Shown: positions 29,201 through 38,486, counted from the stretch's first letter. The stretch: DNA of 64,000 nt from Deltaproteobacteria bacterium (GCA_011526585.1 WYBB01000186.1:1-64000); one strand, 5' to 3'. Made by a program: numbers and translations. The notes: generated by a model not told the origin, from the letters alone.

Positions 29201-32200
29201 GCCGGATGACGGGAGCTATGCGGACGCCCTCCGCAAACGGTTGAAGCCGTGGACGCCGGAGGCCATCATCCGCTTCGGAGCCCAGGAGACGAGCTGGAAG
29301 GTCATCGCGGACGGGCTCGCATTGTTGGGGGAGGAGAACCCGTCGCACGATCTTTCGAACCACCTGCGGCAACGTGCCTGGATTCCAGCGGGCCTGGACA
29401 GGCTCTTGGCCCCGCAGCAGGTGCTTGTATTGCCCCCCGAGCTCGACGCGCTGACGCGAGCGCTGCCGGTGGCACCGACCGGGGTGGTCCTCGCCGCCAA
29501 GGTCGCATCCGACGTGCGCAGACATGCCGCGTGGGTGAAGATCGAGGCGCTATTCCCACGCGCGGAGCACGCTGTCGCGGCCCTGCTTGACGACTTGAGC
29601 ACAAACGAAGAGGCGTGCGCCGAGCTCCGTTTTCAGGATGAGTCCGGCTCGTCGTCGATACCGTGGGTCACCGATGTCCTACGCGCAGACCCGGCCGCAG
29701 CCTGGTGGAGTCACCTCTCGACCGCGTATGGAACCCTCGCGAGCTCGCACAAGAAGGTGACCCACGGACTCTGTTCTCGCGCACGTGCCAAGGCGCTCCT
29801 GACCCTCGCGAGCCGTGCGGGGTCCGATGGCTTGGTGCCCACTCAGGGGATCGCCTGGCTTCGCTACCTGCTCATGCAGCTCCTGGCTGAAGGGCTCGTT
29901 CCCTGTGAGGAGCTGGTGGGTCTCCGCCTCCCCGATGCCGGGCGACGCCTTCAGGACGCCGCACTCCTGTCACGCGGGACCTCGGCCCTTCCCAGCGAAC
30001 ATCGAGTCCACGTGGATCTCGAAGACCTCTTCGAGGTTCCTCCGGTGCCGGAGGAGCAGTCCGGCGAGGCATCGACCCGAACGACGCTCGAAGCCTGGCT
30101 GATGCCGTGGGACGACTCCCGCACCAGCCGCTCGCTCCTCGGCTACTTCGTGGCCCTCTTTGCGGCCAATCCGGACAATGGCCTCGAACCGCTGTTACGC
30201 AGACTCCTCCCGAACGACAGCGCGGAGAACATCCTGCGCAACCTGACCGCGGCCTGCAGAGGGATCGATGGCGGCGAGGTCGTGCGTGCTGCTCGCACGA
30301 GGTTTCGCTTCGTCGAGATCCGACCCGACCGGCGCTATCAGGTGCTATCTCTCACCTCTGAGATCTTCGAGACGACCTTCGCGACACATTATGACTCGCT
30401 GCTGGTAGACCCTCAGGAGCTCCCCAGGATGGCCGGACGCGAGGGAGAGGCCGCCCGCGTGATCCGGCTGCGCAGTCTCGACAGTGGCCTCGAGGCGGCG
30501 GATCGTCACCGACTCCTGGCGAAGTCGATCGAGCAGCTCGTCGCTTCAATCCTCGGGCGCCAGCCCAAGTCGATAGAATTCCGGCATCTGCTGGATAGGC
30601 AGGCGCATGAAGCCCAACAGCTCGCCGTGGCGCAGAACATCTTGATCGACTCGCTGCCGACCGCTCTGAGGCAGCTACGTGTCCATAAGCGCCACGAGGA
30701 CCTGAAGGAGCGCCTTAATGCGCTCGAGCGGGCCCGTCACCGGCTGGAGTCACAGCGCGCACAGCTCAGCGGTTCCACCTTCGCATCTCATGATCTGCGC
30801 GGATCCATGGACGCGCTCGACGATGCACGACGCGGCTTGCGCAAGCTCGTCGAGCAGGATCCGGACCTCGAACGCGCCATCCTTGACGCGCTCGAGGTCG
30901 AGCTCCAGAAGTTCCAGTACAGCATCGACCAGGTCCTGTTCGAGCTCGCGCAGAACGCCGACGATGCCTACGCTCAACGGCGAGAGGCGGCCGATCCGCC
31001 GGCCAACAGAGACTTCGAGGTTGTGGTCTCGACGCGCGGTTCCGGTGCGGTGATCGCGGTGCGTCATCATGGGCGTCCAATCAATCACTGCTATTCGGAC
31101 GTCGATCGGGTCCGCGGGTGGGACCGCGACCTCATCAACATGCTCGGGGTCGGATTCAGCGAGAAGGGCGACCAGGAGACCGGGCGTTTCGGGCTCGGCT
31201 TCAAGTCCGTGTATCTGATCGCTGACCGGCCACGCATCAGGAGCGAAAACGCCGCCTTCGAGATCCGGTGTGGAGTGCTCCCCGTTGCGGCCGACCTGCG
31301 ACCGGACGAGGCGCCAGGGGGCACGAGCTTCGAGCTCCCACTGCGCGGCGGCATCGGCTGGGAGCAGGTGCTTGCACGCTTCACCGGGCTGAGCGGTCTG
31401 CTCCCCGTGCTGTCGCAGGACATCGAGCGCGTGGTGATCAAGACGCCAGTCGGTAGCCATGAGTACGCCTCGGACGTGATGCTCCTGGCGGAGGATGCCG
31501 ACGAGAAGATCGAAGTCGTGGTCATGCACGTGTCGCCGCCGGGTCCGGCGCTCAAGGGGCTTGCCAATGCGCCTGGGACCGCGGGTCGCTGGCTGTTCAT
31601 GCGCCGGACATCGCCGGGAGAGGACGCGACGCCCACCGGCCCGCGTCGCACCCTCGGGCTTCGCCTGGGAGAGGCCGGATTCATTCCGGTCGGTGGCATG
31701 CCGACGCTGTGGGTCACGGTCCCGACCCGCGAGGATCGCCACCTCGGGTTCATCATGAGCGGCCCGTTCGGGATCGACGTTGGGCGCAGTCGCCTCGCCG
31801 ACGAGAGCAGCAGCTCGACCTCCGTGCTCGAAGACCTCGCCAGGCTCGGGCGCCGGGGCCTGCAGGTCATCGATGAGCAGCTGCTGGCGGATGCAGACGC
31901 CCTTACGGGCCTCTTCGGTGAGGGCGCGAGAGCTGACGACGTCGCGTTCTCGCTGCTGGACACGCTGACGGTCTCACTCGAAGAGAAGTCGCGGGAGTGG
32001 GAACACGACCGCGTACGATCCCTCCTGGGCCCGCCGATGCTCGACCAGGTGCCGCTGGTCTCGGATGTGGGGGGGCGGCGCCGTCGCGCCTCGGAGCTCG
32101 GTGCCGTGCTGGACGCCGAGCTCGAGAAGCCCGAGGTGTGGCGGCTGATCGCCGAAGAGTTTCCGGTTCATGAGGTCGCCGTCAGCCGTGAGACCGCTGA

Positions 32201-33674
32201 GATGCTCGAGCTGCTCGGCTACTCGCCGCGCCTTGCACGCAAGACCGTGTTGGGTCAGGTCGAGACGGTGTTCCCCAAAGGCTCTAGGCTCACGGGGGGT
32301 GGGGCGGGCAAGCTCCTGGGCCTCTCCGAAATCCAGAAGCTCCTCGAGGACGAGACCTGGAAGCGCCTGCAGTCCCATGTCGAGCACCTGAGCGTGAGCC
32401 ACGCTGGCAATGGGGTCGCCGTGGTCAAGGACATCATCATCGACGACAGGTTCGAGCACGACCGTGCCGAGGAGCTTCTGCTCGCGGCTTTCGTCCCTCC
32501 GGACCGGATCCTCGGGGAGGAGAGCCAGGACCTGGCGAGATGTGTCGCGCGCTTCCGACGACGCTTCCAGGTCTCTGGGGATGTGGTGCTTGGGTGGGCC
32601 AAGACAGCTCAATCCGACGAAGCCAGGGACGGTGTGATCCGCTACATGTTCGATGGGGAGCAGAAGGACGATCTGCTCCTGGAAATCCGCGCTGAACTGC
32701 CGGCATGGCTCACACTCGAGCGTGTTCGAGAGGTCGCCGAGGACGACGATCGGCCCCCGCAGGACGCCGATGGCCTGGCCGTTCGGCTTTTCGGCCTGGC
32801 CCAGGTGTCGCCGCCAGCTTGGGGTCAGATCCAGCTGCCGCCCATTGCGCCAGCGCCCCAGCTGACCCTCGGGGCGATCGTGGATTGGTGGAGCGAGGAG
32901 GCCGACGTCGAAGAGCGCAGGTACCACTCGTGGGTCTATCCGGCGCCGTGGAATGATCAGGCACACTTTGGCCAGAAGCTGCGATCGGGCGATCCGCTCG
33001 CCTGGGGCACTCTCTTTGCTCTCACGGTCTGCCAACGCCTGGGGCGAGTGACCCATCAGCAGAACCGTGACTTCATCGCGGGCCACGGGAGCTGGGTCGA
33101 TGTGATGGCGACCAGGCACTCTTCACCGGAGGACTGGATCCGCCTCATCGACGACTGGGGTGAGGCTCACTGGTCCGCCGAGACCTACTCCCATTGGCTG
33201 GGGCTCTTTCCGAGCTTCCGGAGGCTGTGGCATCGCATGGACGAGCTGATCGGCCTCCTGAGGACCGCTCCGCCGCCAACGCTCGCGCCCACCGCTGTGC
33301 TGGACTTCCCATCCAACAGCACGCTCAGCGGGACCGCGCTTCAGATCCCGTCGTTCGTCCGTGGCTTCGGCGCCAAGGGACGCGTCTGGCTCCTCCGCGA
33401 GCTCGTGCGCCTCGGCGTCTGGCCGCATGACCCGTCACAGAAGTATTATGTGCCCTGGAGGCTCGCTTGCCAGCTCGCACGCTCCCAGGAATCTCCGGAA
33501 GCGCTCGGCGCTCGGCTCGAGCAGCAGCTGGGTCCAGCTCCGTTTGGGAGGTGCTTCGACCTCCCCTTCGACATCCTCCGCTTCGACAAGAAGACCCGCG
33601 AGTCGCTGTCGATCCTGCCTGCCGACGTCCGGGCACCGGACGACTGGGCGATGGACGACATCGAGTACGAGTGA
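26265..33674 (+). CDS. Giant sacsin-like protein with two Hsp90-type (GHKL) ATPase modules
   Basis: Soluble protein of 2469 residues. The first Bergerat-fold ATPase lies at the N-terminus: N-box ELLQNADDA (from E33), sacsin-like NDAPF in place of the DxG box, and GRFGIGRKSLYH (from G101). A second, complete module begins near residue 1540: FELAQNADDA (F1559) and GRFGLGFKSVYL (from G1640), preceded by a coiled-coil-like stretch (1450-1540). The two modules resemble sacsin repeat regions and Hsp90/MORC-like ATPases. About 1400 residues between them and 800 after the second are helical and unrecognised; I see no nuclease or methylase motif. The AGGAGGG ribosome site 4 nt upstream fixes the ATG. 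It is 4 bp ahead of the SNF2 helicase gene. Confidence 0.85.
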   Translation: MFRFTPRDLIRDLKHLLNDRYRHDDSGVAVIKELLQNADDARAKTLFLAWFEGVAVDNDVNPLLGRPGILVVNDAPFEQVHERAFTSFSTSSKDSDVAQIGRFGIGRKSLYHWTEVIFYLGRDEAGKELSGLLDPWAESMPNGTWRDPRYPDWIRWSSEDVDALRSRATALFGDRQDQGWFAVWLPARNERQDQRLIMQTITTAKTLPTTPERLEQLAGIMPQLAHLDALEIVRLDSRGSSTLASITRVGQPLGRPTRHTPRYLRDGHIEIRTSDREWRLTYWLAEEHRDTPELRRLKLHQAWPEEPPEDLGDPNGKPMPAKAEPHGAVTVISGASPNGGSGQIQITPAIFLPLSGPRLVTSKPLAVAERWSVLLHGYQFPDSGRQDVEGLSSTGEAEDDSTTSVRRAWNRTLREQVTLGLLPDALEKALKSAGADVARAILDALADTSLLQRELEWVTRTHQLVFGPAHATPFLVSADRRCLMLPSSTHPEVSQVLASAAGELGHTFAMGWHECPGIVSHNGRSAWRRNDVALFEEQLGPSLDGSPMSWLPWLAQWFETRAFEGASRPCAELALRAYRAALRSERWQEALAMKPWSTLCRIAVEGEVPLLWALPTTIEAYRKLSEGSAGPLFDRWDVLILDVNLRTSEAEAPPRLDPDLAVVALEAAAAAIGESPEPELTRLIALVLGATSLKECLERPGVRSLRILEAWSSKGKARSGLVSLEALVRQSQRRLVFQHRGMLQPESVAKSLSDSLAGGPEVLLVREDAIAAALELPLLGHDAIAKALAENQIGKDENGRSMLLDRLLSPRSGQVVDPGDASPELVFAMRRLIAGQGVPAEAQHVIYRVPKAMPRHVVEALFPVPWQVVPETLETLLARKVTDDWLTKLGIQTVDIEAIAKVLQQADDGQRLDEVYQRLGDDGRRDLGPLLTKHAIWGRLEIHRTTRGLWASLAHTETYLDAGYAVPEGFEPEVVLIDVPDDGSYADALRKRLKPWTPEAIIRFGAQETSWKVIADGLALLGEENPSHDLSNHLRQRAWIPAGLDRLLAPQQVLVLPPELDALTRALPVAPTGVVLAAKVASDVRRHAAWVKIEALFPRAEHAVAALLDDLSTNEEACAELRFQDESGSSSIPWVTDVLRADPAAAWWSHLSTAYGTLASSHKKVTHGLCSRARAKALLTLASRAGSDGLVPTQGIAWLRYLLMQLLAEGLVPCEELVGLRLPDAGRRLQDAALLSRGTSALPSEHRVHVDLEDLFEVPPVPEEQSGEASTRTTLEAWLMPWDDSRTSRSLLGYFVALFAANPDNGLEPLLRRLLPNDSAENILRNLTAACRGIDGGEVVRAARTRFRFVEIRPDRRYQVLSLTSEIFETTFATHYDSLLVDPQELPRMAGREGEAARVIRLRSLDSGLEAADRHRLLAKSIEQLVASILGRQPKSIEFRHLLDRQAHEAQQLAVAQNILIDSLPTALRQLRVHKRHEDLKERLNALERARHRLESQRAQLSGSTFASHDLRGSMDALDDARRGLRKLVEQDPDLERAILDALEVELQKFQYSIDQVLFELAQNADDAYAQRREAADPPANRDFEVVVSTRGSGAVIAVRHHGRPINHCYSDVDRVRGWDRDLINMLGVGFSEKGDQETGRFGLGFKSVYLIADRPRIRSENAAFEIRCGVLPVAADLRPDEAPGGTSFELPLRGGIGWEQVLARFTGLSGLLPVLSQDIERVVIKTPVGSHEYASDVMLLAEDADEKIEVVVMHVSPPGPALKGLANAPGTAGRWLFMRRTSPGEDATPTGPRRTLGLRLGEAGFIPVGGMPTLWVTVPTREDRHLGFIMSGPFGIDVGRSRLADESSSSTSVLEDLARLGRRGLQVIDEQLLADADALTGLFGEGARADDVAFSLLDTLTVSLEEKSREWEHDRVRSLLGPPMLDQVPLVSDVGGRRRRASELGAVLDAELEKPEVWRLIAEEFPVHEVAVSRETAEMLELLGYSPRLARKTVLGQVETVFPKGSRLTGGGAGKLLGLSEIQKLLEDETWKRLQSHVEHLSVSHAGNGVAVVKDIIIDDRFEHDRAEELLLAAFVPPDRILGEESQDLARCVARFRRRFQVSGDVVLGWAKTAQSDEARDGVIRYMFDGEQKDDLLLEIRAELPAWLTLERVREVAEDDDRPPQDADGLAVRLFGLAQVSPPAWGQIQLPPIAPAPQLTLGAIVDWWSEEADVEERRYHSWVYPAPWNDQAHFGQKLRSGDPLAWGTLFALTVCQRLGRVTHQQNRDFIAGHGSWVDVMATRHSSPEDWIRLIDDWGEAHWSAETYSHWLGLFPSFRRLWHRMDELIGLLRTAPPPTLAPTAVLDFPSNSTLSGTALQIPSFVRGFGAKGRVWLLRELVRLGVWPHDPSQKYYVPWRLACQLARSQESPEALGARLEQQLGPAPFGRCFDLPFDILRFDKKTRESLSILPADVRAPDDWAMDDIEYE

Positions 33675-33678
33675 GTCG

Positions 33679-36321
33679 ATGAATCGCGTCCTACACAGCC
33701 AGTACGGTCCCGGCACGGTGCTCGCCGAGCACGGCGGCCTGCTCGTCGTGCAGTTCGCGTCGGGGATCCAGACGTGCGACCCGGCGTCCGTTCGGCCCAT
33801 GCAGGACGCGGTGACCCCCTCCGAGTGGAGCCCGGCGCTCCCGGTACTGGCGCGTTCGCTCGCCCTGGCGATTCGCTCGGTGAACGACCAATGGGGTGTG
33901 TTCTCCGCGTCGCGCATCGCACTCCTGCCGCATCAGCTCTGGGTGTGCAAGCGCGTGCTCGAGCGGGAGCCAGCGCGATGGCTCATCGCGGACGACGTGG
34001 GCCTCGGCAAGACGATCGAGGCCGGGCTGATCCTGTCGGCGATGCGTGGGGCACACCGGCTCAAGCGGTTCCTGGTGATCGCACCCGCGAGCCTGTGTGG
34101 ACAGTGGCAGCAGCGTCTCGCCGAGCAGTTCGATATCCGCACCACGATCTACAAGCCGGAAAATGACACGTCCTCGAGCCACTTCTGGGAGCAGCATCAG
34201 GCGGTCGTGGCGTCGCTCCACACGCTGCGCGAGGACCGCAAAGGACGGCACGACAGGCTCTTTTCGGTGCGTTGGGATCTCGTCATCGTCGACGAGGCGC
34301 ATCACCTTCACGCCGATGCGCACGGCTGGACGCTGGCCTACCACTTCATGCACAAGCTCGTGTCGGCGGAGCGGACGCGATCGCTCTTGTTCTTCACCGG
34401 CACCCCCCATCGAGGCAAGGACGAGGACTTCCTCGCGCTGCTCGCGCTCCTGCGACCGGACCTCTTCGACCCAAGGCGCGGCCCGGACCGTCAGCTCGAG
34501 CACCTGCCTCAGGTTATGGTCCGGAACAACAAGCGGCTGGTGACCGACATGCGTGGCCAGAAGCTGTTCGTGCCAACCATCGTTCGCACCGAGCTTTGGC
34601 ATCACTCGAGAGAGGAGCACGAGTTCTACACCACGCTGACGGAGTACATCCTCAACGGTCGTGCGTTCGCGTCCGGGCTCTCCCTCGACCAGCGGCGCAC
34701 CGCCATGCTTGTGCTCACCGCGATCCAGAAGCTCGCATCCAGCTCGGTCGCAGCGGTCCGACGAGCGCTCAGGAAGCGGCTCGAGCGGGCCCGACAGGCC
34801 GAGGTGCAGCGCGAGAAGCTCAAGGCTCTCATCGCCTCCCTCGACGAGGAGGGCGATGAGTCGGCCGGCTCGAGCGATCGGCGTGCGGTTCTGGAGGAGT
34901 CTGTCGCGGAGCTCTTCCTCCTGGGGGCTGACGAGGCGCTGCACCTCGAGACGTTGGTCATGCTGGCTGACAGGATTCAGCGCGAGTCTCGGATCGAGCG
35001 AATAATGGAGCTCGTCGAAGGTGAGCTTTCAGGCCGGTCCGTGCTGTTCTTCACCGAGTACAAGGCCACGCAGGCCCTCCTGCTCAACGCCCTGAATCGC
35101 CGCTTCGGTGAGGGAGCCGCCACATTCATCAATGGCGATGGCTTCCTCGACCTCGCCGATCCTCCCGACTCGAGACGGCGTCTGCCGGTCCAGCGAGTCG
35201 AGGCGGCGCGGCGCTTCAACGAGGGGGACGTTCGCTTCCTCGTCTCGACGGAGGCGGCGGGTGAAGGAATCGATCTCCACCGTTCCTGTCACACGTTGAT
35301 CCACGTCGACATGCCCTGGAACCCGATGCGCATGCACCAGCGCGCGGGTCGCCTGAATCGCTACGGCCAGCAACGGGCCGTGGACATCATTGCCCTGCGC
35401 AATCCTGACACGGTCGAAGGCAGGATCTGGGACTGCCTGCAGCAGAAGCTCGCGTATATCACTGCAGCTCTGGGCGCGGCGATGGAAGAACCCGAGGACA
35501 TGATGCAGCTGGTCCTCGGCCTCGAGTCACCCGGCTTCTTCGAGCGCCTCTTCGCCGATGCGCCGCGTGAACCGGAGCAGCTCAGCCGTTGGTTCGACGC
35601 GCAGACCGCCACGTTTGGCGGGGAGCGCGCGGTCAAGGTGGTGCAGGCGATGATTGGGAACGTGGCGCGCTTCGACTTCCAGGAGATGGCTCACGAGCTG
35701 CCCCGCCTCGACCTGCCCGACCTGATGCCCTTCCTTAAGGCCGCGTTGGTGTTGAACCGGCGTGACTTCGACGAGGGCGATGGCACGCTCGGCTTCCTCG
35801 TGCCGGACGAGTGGAGGGAGTGGGGCATCCTCTCCGAGTACCGAGGCGATCGCGCCTTATGCTTCACGAGGAGCGAGGCGGCGCGCTCGAGGCGCCCCCT
35901 GGCGGGCGTGGGATTTCGCCTCGTTGACAAGGCGCTCGATCAAATCCTCGCGCAGGATGTCGTCGCGACATGCGTGCGAGACCTCGGAGGCCCGGTCGCA
36001 TTGTTCGCCATCGACGATGCCCGGACCGAAGAGCGGCGAGGCCCGGAACAGATCGTGGTGGGGGCGATGCGCGGCGCCGCCTCGTGGGTCTTGCTGAGAG
36101 ATGGAGAGCTCGTGCCGCTCCTGAACCAGCTCGTGGCCCACCCGAGGTCCACCCTGCTTTCGGCAGTTCCAGACCCGCCCGCGGATGAGGAGGTCGTCGC
36201 GTTCATGCGAAACGCGGCGCAGTTTGTGTCCTCGCGCCTCGATGAGCTCGCGCTGCGATACCAGCGGCCAAGAATCGGCGCGCGTGCCGTTCTCTTTCCG
36301 AGCGAACGAGGGCGGCGGTGA
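33679..36321 (+). CDS. SNF2/RapA-like superfamily 2 helicase
   Basis: Protein of 880 residues. A short N-terminal Tudor/KOW-like segment (QYGPGTVLAEHGGLLVVQF) resembles RapA-type proteins. Helicase motifs are all intact: I DDVGLGKTIEAG (D105-K111), II DEAH (205-208), III FFTGTPHRG, V STEAAGEGIDLH and VI QRAGRLNRYGQ (from Q554). The closest architectures by eye are RapA and the DrmD-type helicases of DISARM. It probably translocates on duplex DNA or remodels protein-DNA complexes. Only 4 bp separate it from the sacsin-like gene, so the two are expressed together. The C-terminal 250 residues are unrecognised. No DISARM methylase, DrmA, DrmB or DrmC partner is in the window. Confidence 0.9.
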   Translation: MNRVLHSQYGPGTVLAEHGGLLVVQFASGIQTCDPASVRPMQDAVTPSEWSPALPVLARSLALAIRSVNDQWGVFSASRIALLPHQLWVCKRVLEREPARWLIADDVGLGKTIEAGLILSAMRGAHRLKRFLVIAPASLCGQWQQRLAEQFDIRTTIYKPENDTSSSHFWEQHQAVVASLHTLREDRKGRHDRLFSVRWDLVIVDEAHHLHADAHGWTLAYHFMHKLVSAERTRSLLFFTGTPHRGKDEDFLALLALLRPDLFDPRRGPDRQLEHLPQVMVRNNKRLVTDMRGQKLFVPTIVRTELWHHSREEHEFYTTLTEYILNGRAFASGLSLDQRRTAMLVLTAIQKLASSSVAAVRRALRKRLERARQAEVQREKLKALIASLDEEGDESAGSSDRRAVLEESVAELFLLGADEALHLETLVMLADRIQRESRIERIMELVEGELSGRSVLFFTEYKATQALLLNALNRRFGEGAATFINGDGFLDLADPPDSRRRLPVQRVEAARRFNEGDVRFLVSTEAAGEGIDLHRSCHTLIHVDMPWNPMRMHQRAGRLNRYGQQRAVDIIALRNPDTVEGRIWDCLQQKLAYITAALGAAMEEPEDMMQLVLGLESPGFFERLFADAPREPEQLSRWFDAQTATFGGERAVKVVQAMIGNVARFDFQEMAHELPRLDLPDLMPFLKAALVLNRRDFDEGDGTLGFLVPDEWREWGILSEYRGDRALCFTRSEAARSRRPLAGVGFRLVDKALDQILAQDVVATCVRDLGGPVALFAIDDARTEERRGPEQIVVGAMRGAASWVLLRDGELVPLLNQLVAHPRSTLLSAVPDPPADEEVVAFMRNAAQFVSSRLDELALRYQRPRIGARAVLFPSERGRR

Positions 36322-36362
36322 CCTCTCATCGCAGGGGGGCGGCGGGAGGTCGCTGTTGAAGC

Positions 36363-38414
36363 TCACAGGCCCCAGCCGGGGTGGGGGCGCGCCTGCTTGA
36401 TGAAGAGGCGCGGCTCCGCTCCGGGTGGGGCGTCGAACTTGAACTCGACGTCCATGCCGTAGAAGCGATCGGGGTGGCGATAGACCGGCGCGAAGAAGGT
36501 GTGGAGCGCGTCGAGCGCCTGGCCGAGCGCGAAGGTCTGGGTGGCGGTGAGCACGGTGGCGCCGGGAGCGACGAGGTTCGAGTGCGCGAGGTAGGTCGCG
36601 GGCTGGCCCGGGTAGTAGAAGTAATAGATGAAGTAGTCGCTCTCGACGCCCGGCGGCGGCAGGACGACCGAGGTGGTGCCGCGCTGCACGTTGATGACGA
36701 AGGCGGGCTCGAGGCCGGAGGGGTCGAAGAGGTTGGCGCTGATCGCGACGCCGTTGGCCTCCTCGTTCGGGAAGGACGGTGAGACGAGCAGCGCCATGCC
36801 GACGGCCTGGTGGTCGATGCCGCGGTACTCGCGCTCGGCGAAGGCCTTGTCGCCCCAGACCGAGGCCCACACCGTCTTGATCGCGAGGTCGACGGGGTCG
36901 TCGGGGTCGTCGGGGTCGCCGGTCTGCGAGGTGTAGAGGCCGGCGCCGGTGAAGCCGTCGAGGTCCTCGGCGTTGGTCGAAGAGCGGAAACGGGCGCGGC
37001 GGCGCGGCAGGGCGTCGAGGTGGTCGAGCACGTCGGCGAGGAGGTCCGGGTCGAGCGGGGCGGCGATGATCGCGTCGCGCAGGGCGGACAGGCGTGCGCG
37101 GCGTTCGGCGGGGTCCGCCAGGAAGAGCGGGTCGTCGAGCATGGCGGCGATCTGTCCGTCGAGGGCGGCGGCGGACAGGTGACGCGCGTACCAGTGCATC
37201 GGGATGGCGAAGGCGGGCTCGACGGTGAGCTCGGGGATGCGGGTGAGGGCGGCGTAGTTCGAGGCCTTGCCGCCGAAGGCCGGGATGGCGGCGGCGAGCG
37301 CGGCGGCGAGGTCGTCGCCTTGGAGCAGGGTCTCGGTCGGGGTGAGCGCGCTGACGGAGAGGTCGCGCTCGGGGATCCCGAGCGGCTCGGGGCGGTGTGC
37401 CTCCCACCAGGCGTCGGCGTCGGCCTGGCTGACCTCGCGGATCGACCAGGCGAAGGCACCGACCTGGAGCTCGACCCAGCGGCCTTCGAGCGCGCGCAGG
37501 GCCGGGTCGGTGAAGGCGCCGCGCAGCGCCATGTTCGGGGTGCCGCGGTTTTGCGAGAGCACGTTGATGTGCGCGAGCGGGGTCTGGAGCTGATCGGTGA
37601 TGATGCCCTGCACGACGGCGATGTCGTTGGGCACGAAGTCGAGCACGACGATGTCGCGGAAGTCGAGGTGGGTGGTGGAGAGGTCGGCGGCGCGCACGAA
37701 GCGCAGGCGCCCCGTGGACGTGGCGAGGTTCAGCGGCTGGTAGGCGATCCCGGCGAAGAGCTCGTCGGTGGTGACGCGGGCGATGTGGGCGGGCAGGGCG
37801 AGGCGCTCGTGCGCGAGCGAGGTGGGGTGGAAGACGACGCGCTCGCCGAGGTAGCTGTGGGAGGCGATGGCGGTGATCGCGGTCTCGACCATCTCGGCGC
37901 TGGCGGTGTCGTAGGGGGCGAGCTCGTAGGCGAAGAGATCGGGCCCGGCGTAGTGGGTGAGCGAGCCGAGCAGGAAGCGGCGGGTCGGCGCGTAATACTC
38001 GCGCTGGTTGAAGGTGCCGAGGTCGGGCACGGGCGGCAGGCCGTTGCCGGAGAGGTAGGTGGCGCAGAAGGTGTAGTGCGTCGGGTGGCGGTGCACGTCC
38101 TGGAAGTAGAGGGTCTGGCTGATGCGATCGTAGACGGTCTTGAGCGAGCGCGCGGCGGGGATCGAGGCGTCGAGAGGCTCGGAGGCGAGCGCGAAGAAGT
38201 CGGCCTCGCAGCCGATGAGCTCGAGGTAGGGCGGGGTCTCGCCGTCGATCTGGCAGCGCCAGGGATCGGCGTCGGCGGTGTCGGTGTCGTCGGAGTCGAT
38301 CGCGTCGGCGGTCTCTTCGGTCACCTCCTGGTCGGCGGCGTCCGGCTGGGGGGCGTCCGGACCGCAGGCGGCGTCGAGGAGGGCGATGAGGGCGATGAGG
38401 GCGGGGGCGCGCAT
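36363..38414 (-). CDS. Lipoprotein with swivelling and pyruvate/PEP-binding domains
   Basis: Lipoprotein of 683 residues (signal ending DAAC, then an Asp/Thr linker). Residues about 240-300 hold a PEP-utiliser-like swivelling segment, TPLAHINVLSQNRGTP, which has His where the phospho-histidine sits in PEP synthase. It is followed at about 385-650 by a PPDK/PEP-synthase N-terminal ATP-grasp-like domain (GGKASNYAAL, RFRSSTNAEDLDGF). The order is reversed relative to PEP synthase, and the protein is exported, so the classical reaction is unlikely. Its 3' end lies 41 bp from the helicase gene's end. It is divergent from the small lamin-tail lipoprotein. Confidence 0.8.
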   Translation of the reverse strand: MRAPALIALIALLDAACGPDAPQPDAADQEVTEETADAIDSDDTDTADADPWRCQIDGETPPYLELIGCEADFFALASEPLDASIPAARSLKTVYDRISQTLYFQDVHRHPTHYTFCATYLSGNGLPPVPDLGTFNQREYYAPTRRFLLGSLTHYAGPDLFAYELAPYDTASAEMVETAITAIASHSYLGERVVFHPTSLAHERLALPAHIARVTTDELFAGIAYQPLNLATSTGRLRFVRAADLSTTHLDFRDIVVLDFVPNDIAVVQGIITDQLQTPLAHINVLSQNRGTPNMALRGAFTDPALRALEGRWVELQVGAFAWSIREVSQADADAWWEAHRPEPLGIPERDLSVSALTPTETLLQGDDLAAALAAAIPAFGGKASNYAALTRIPELTVEPAFAIPMHWYARHLSAAALDGQIAAMLDDPLFLADPAERRARLSALRDAIIAAPLDPDLLADVLDHLDALPRRRARFRSSTNAEDLDGFTGAGLYTSQTGDPDDPDDPVDLAIKTVWASVWGDKAFAEREYRGIDHQAVGMALLVSPSFPNEEANGVAISANLFDPSGLEPAFVINVQRGTTSVVLPPPGVESDYFIYYFYYPGQPATYLAHSNLVAPGATVLTATQTFALGQALDALHTFFAPVYRHPDRFYGMDVEFKFDAPPGAEPRLFIKQARPHPGWGL

Positions 38415-38486
38415 CGCGGCGATTGGAGCAGGGCGCGCACATCGGATCAAGGGCGTGTATGGTGAGGCCAAATCGGAGGACGTTCG

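Noticed and set aside
36322..36362. Possible right-hand attachment site or terminator of the cassette (GACCTC/GAGGTC pairing).
   Set aside because: Only a 6-bp pairing with a large G-rich loop and no T-run; no direct repeat matching the left flank was found.
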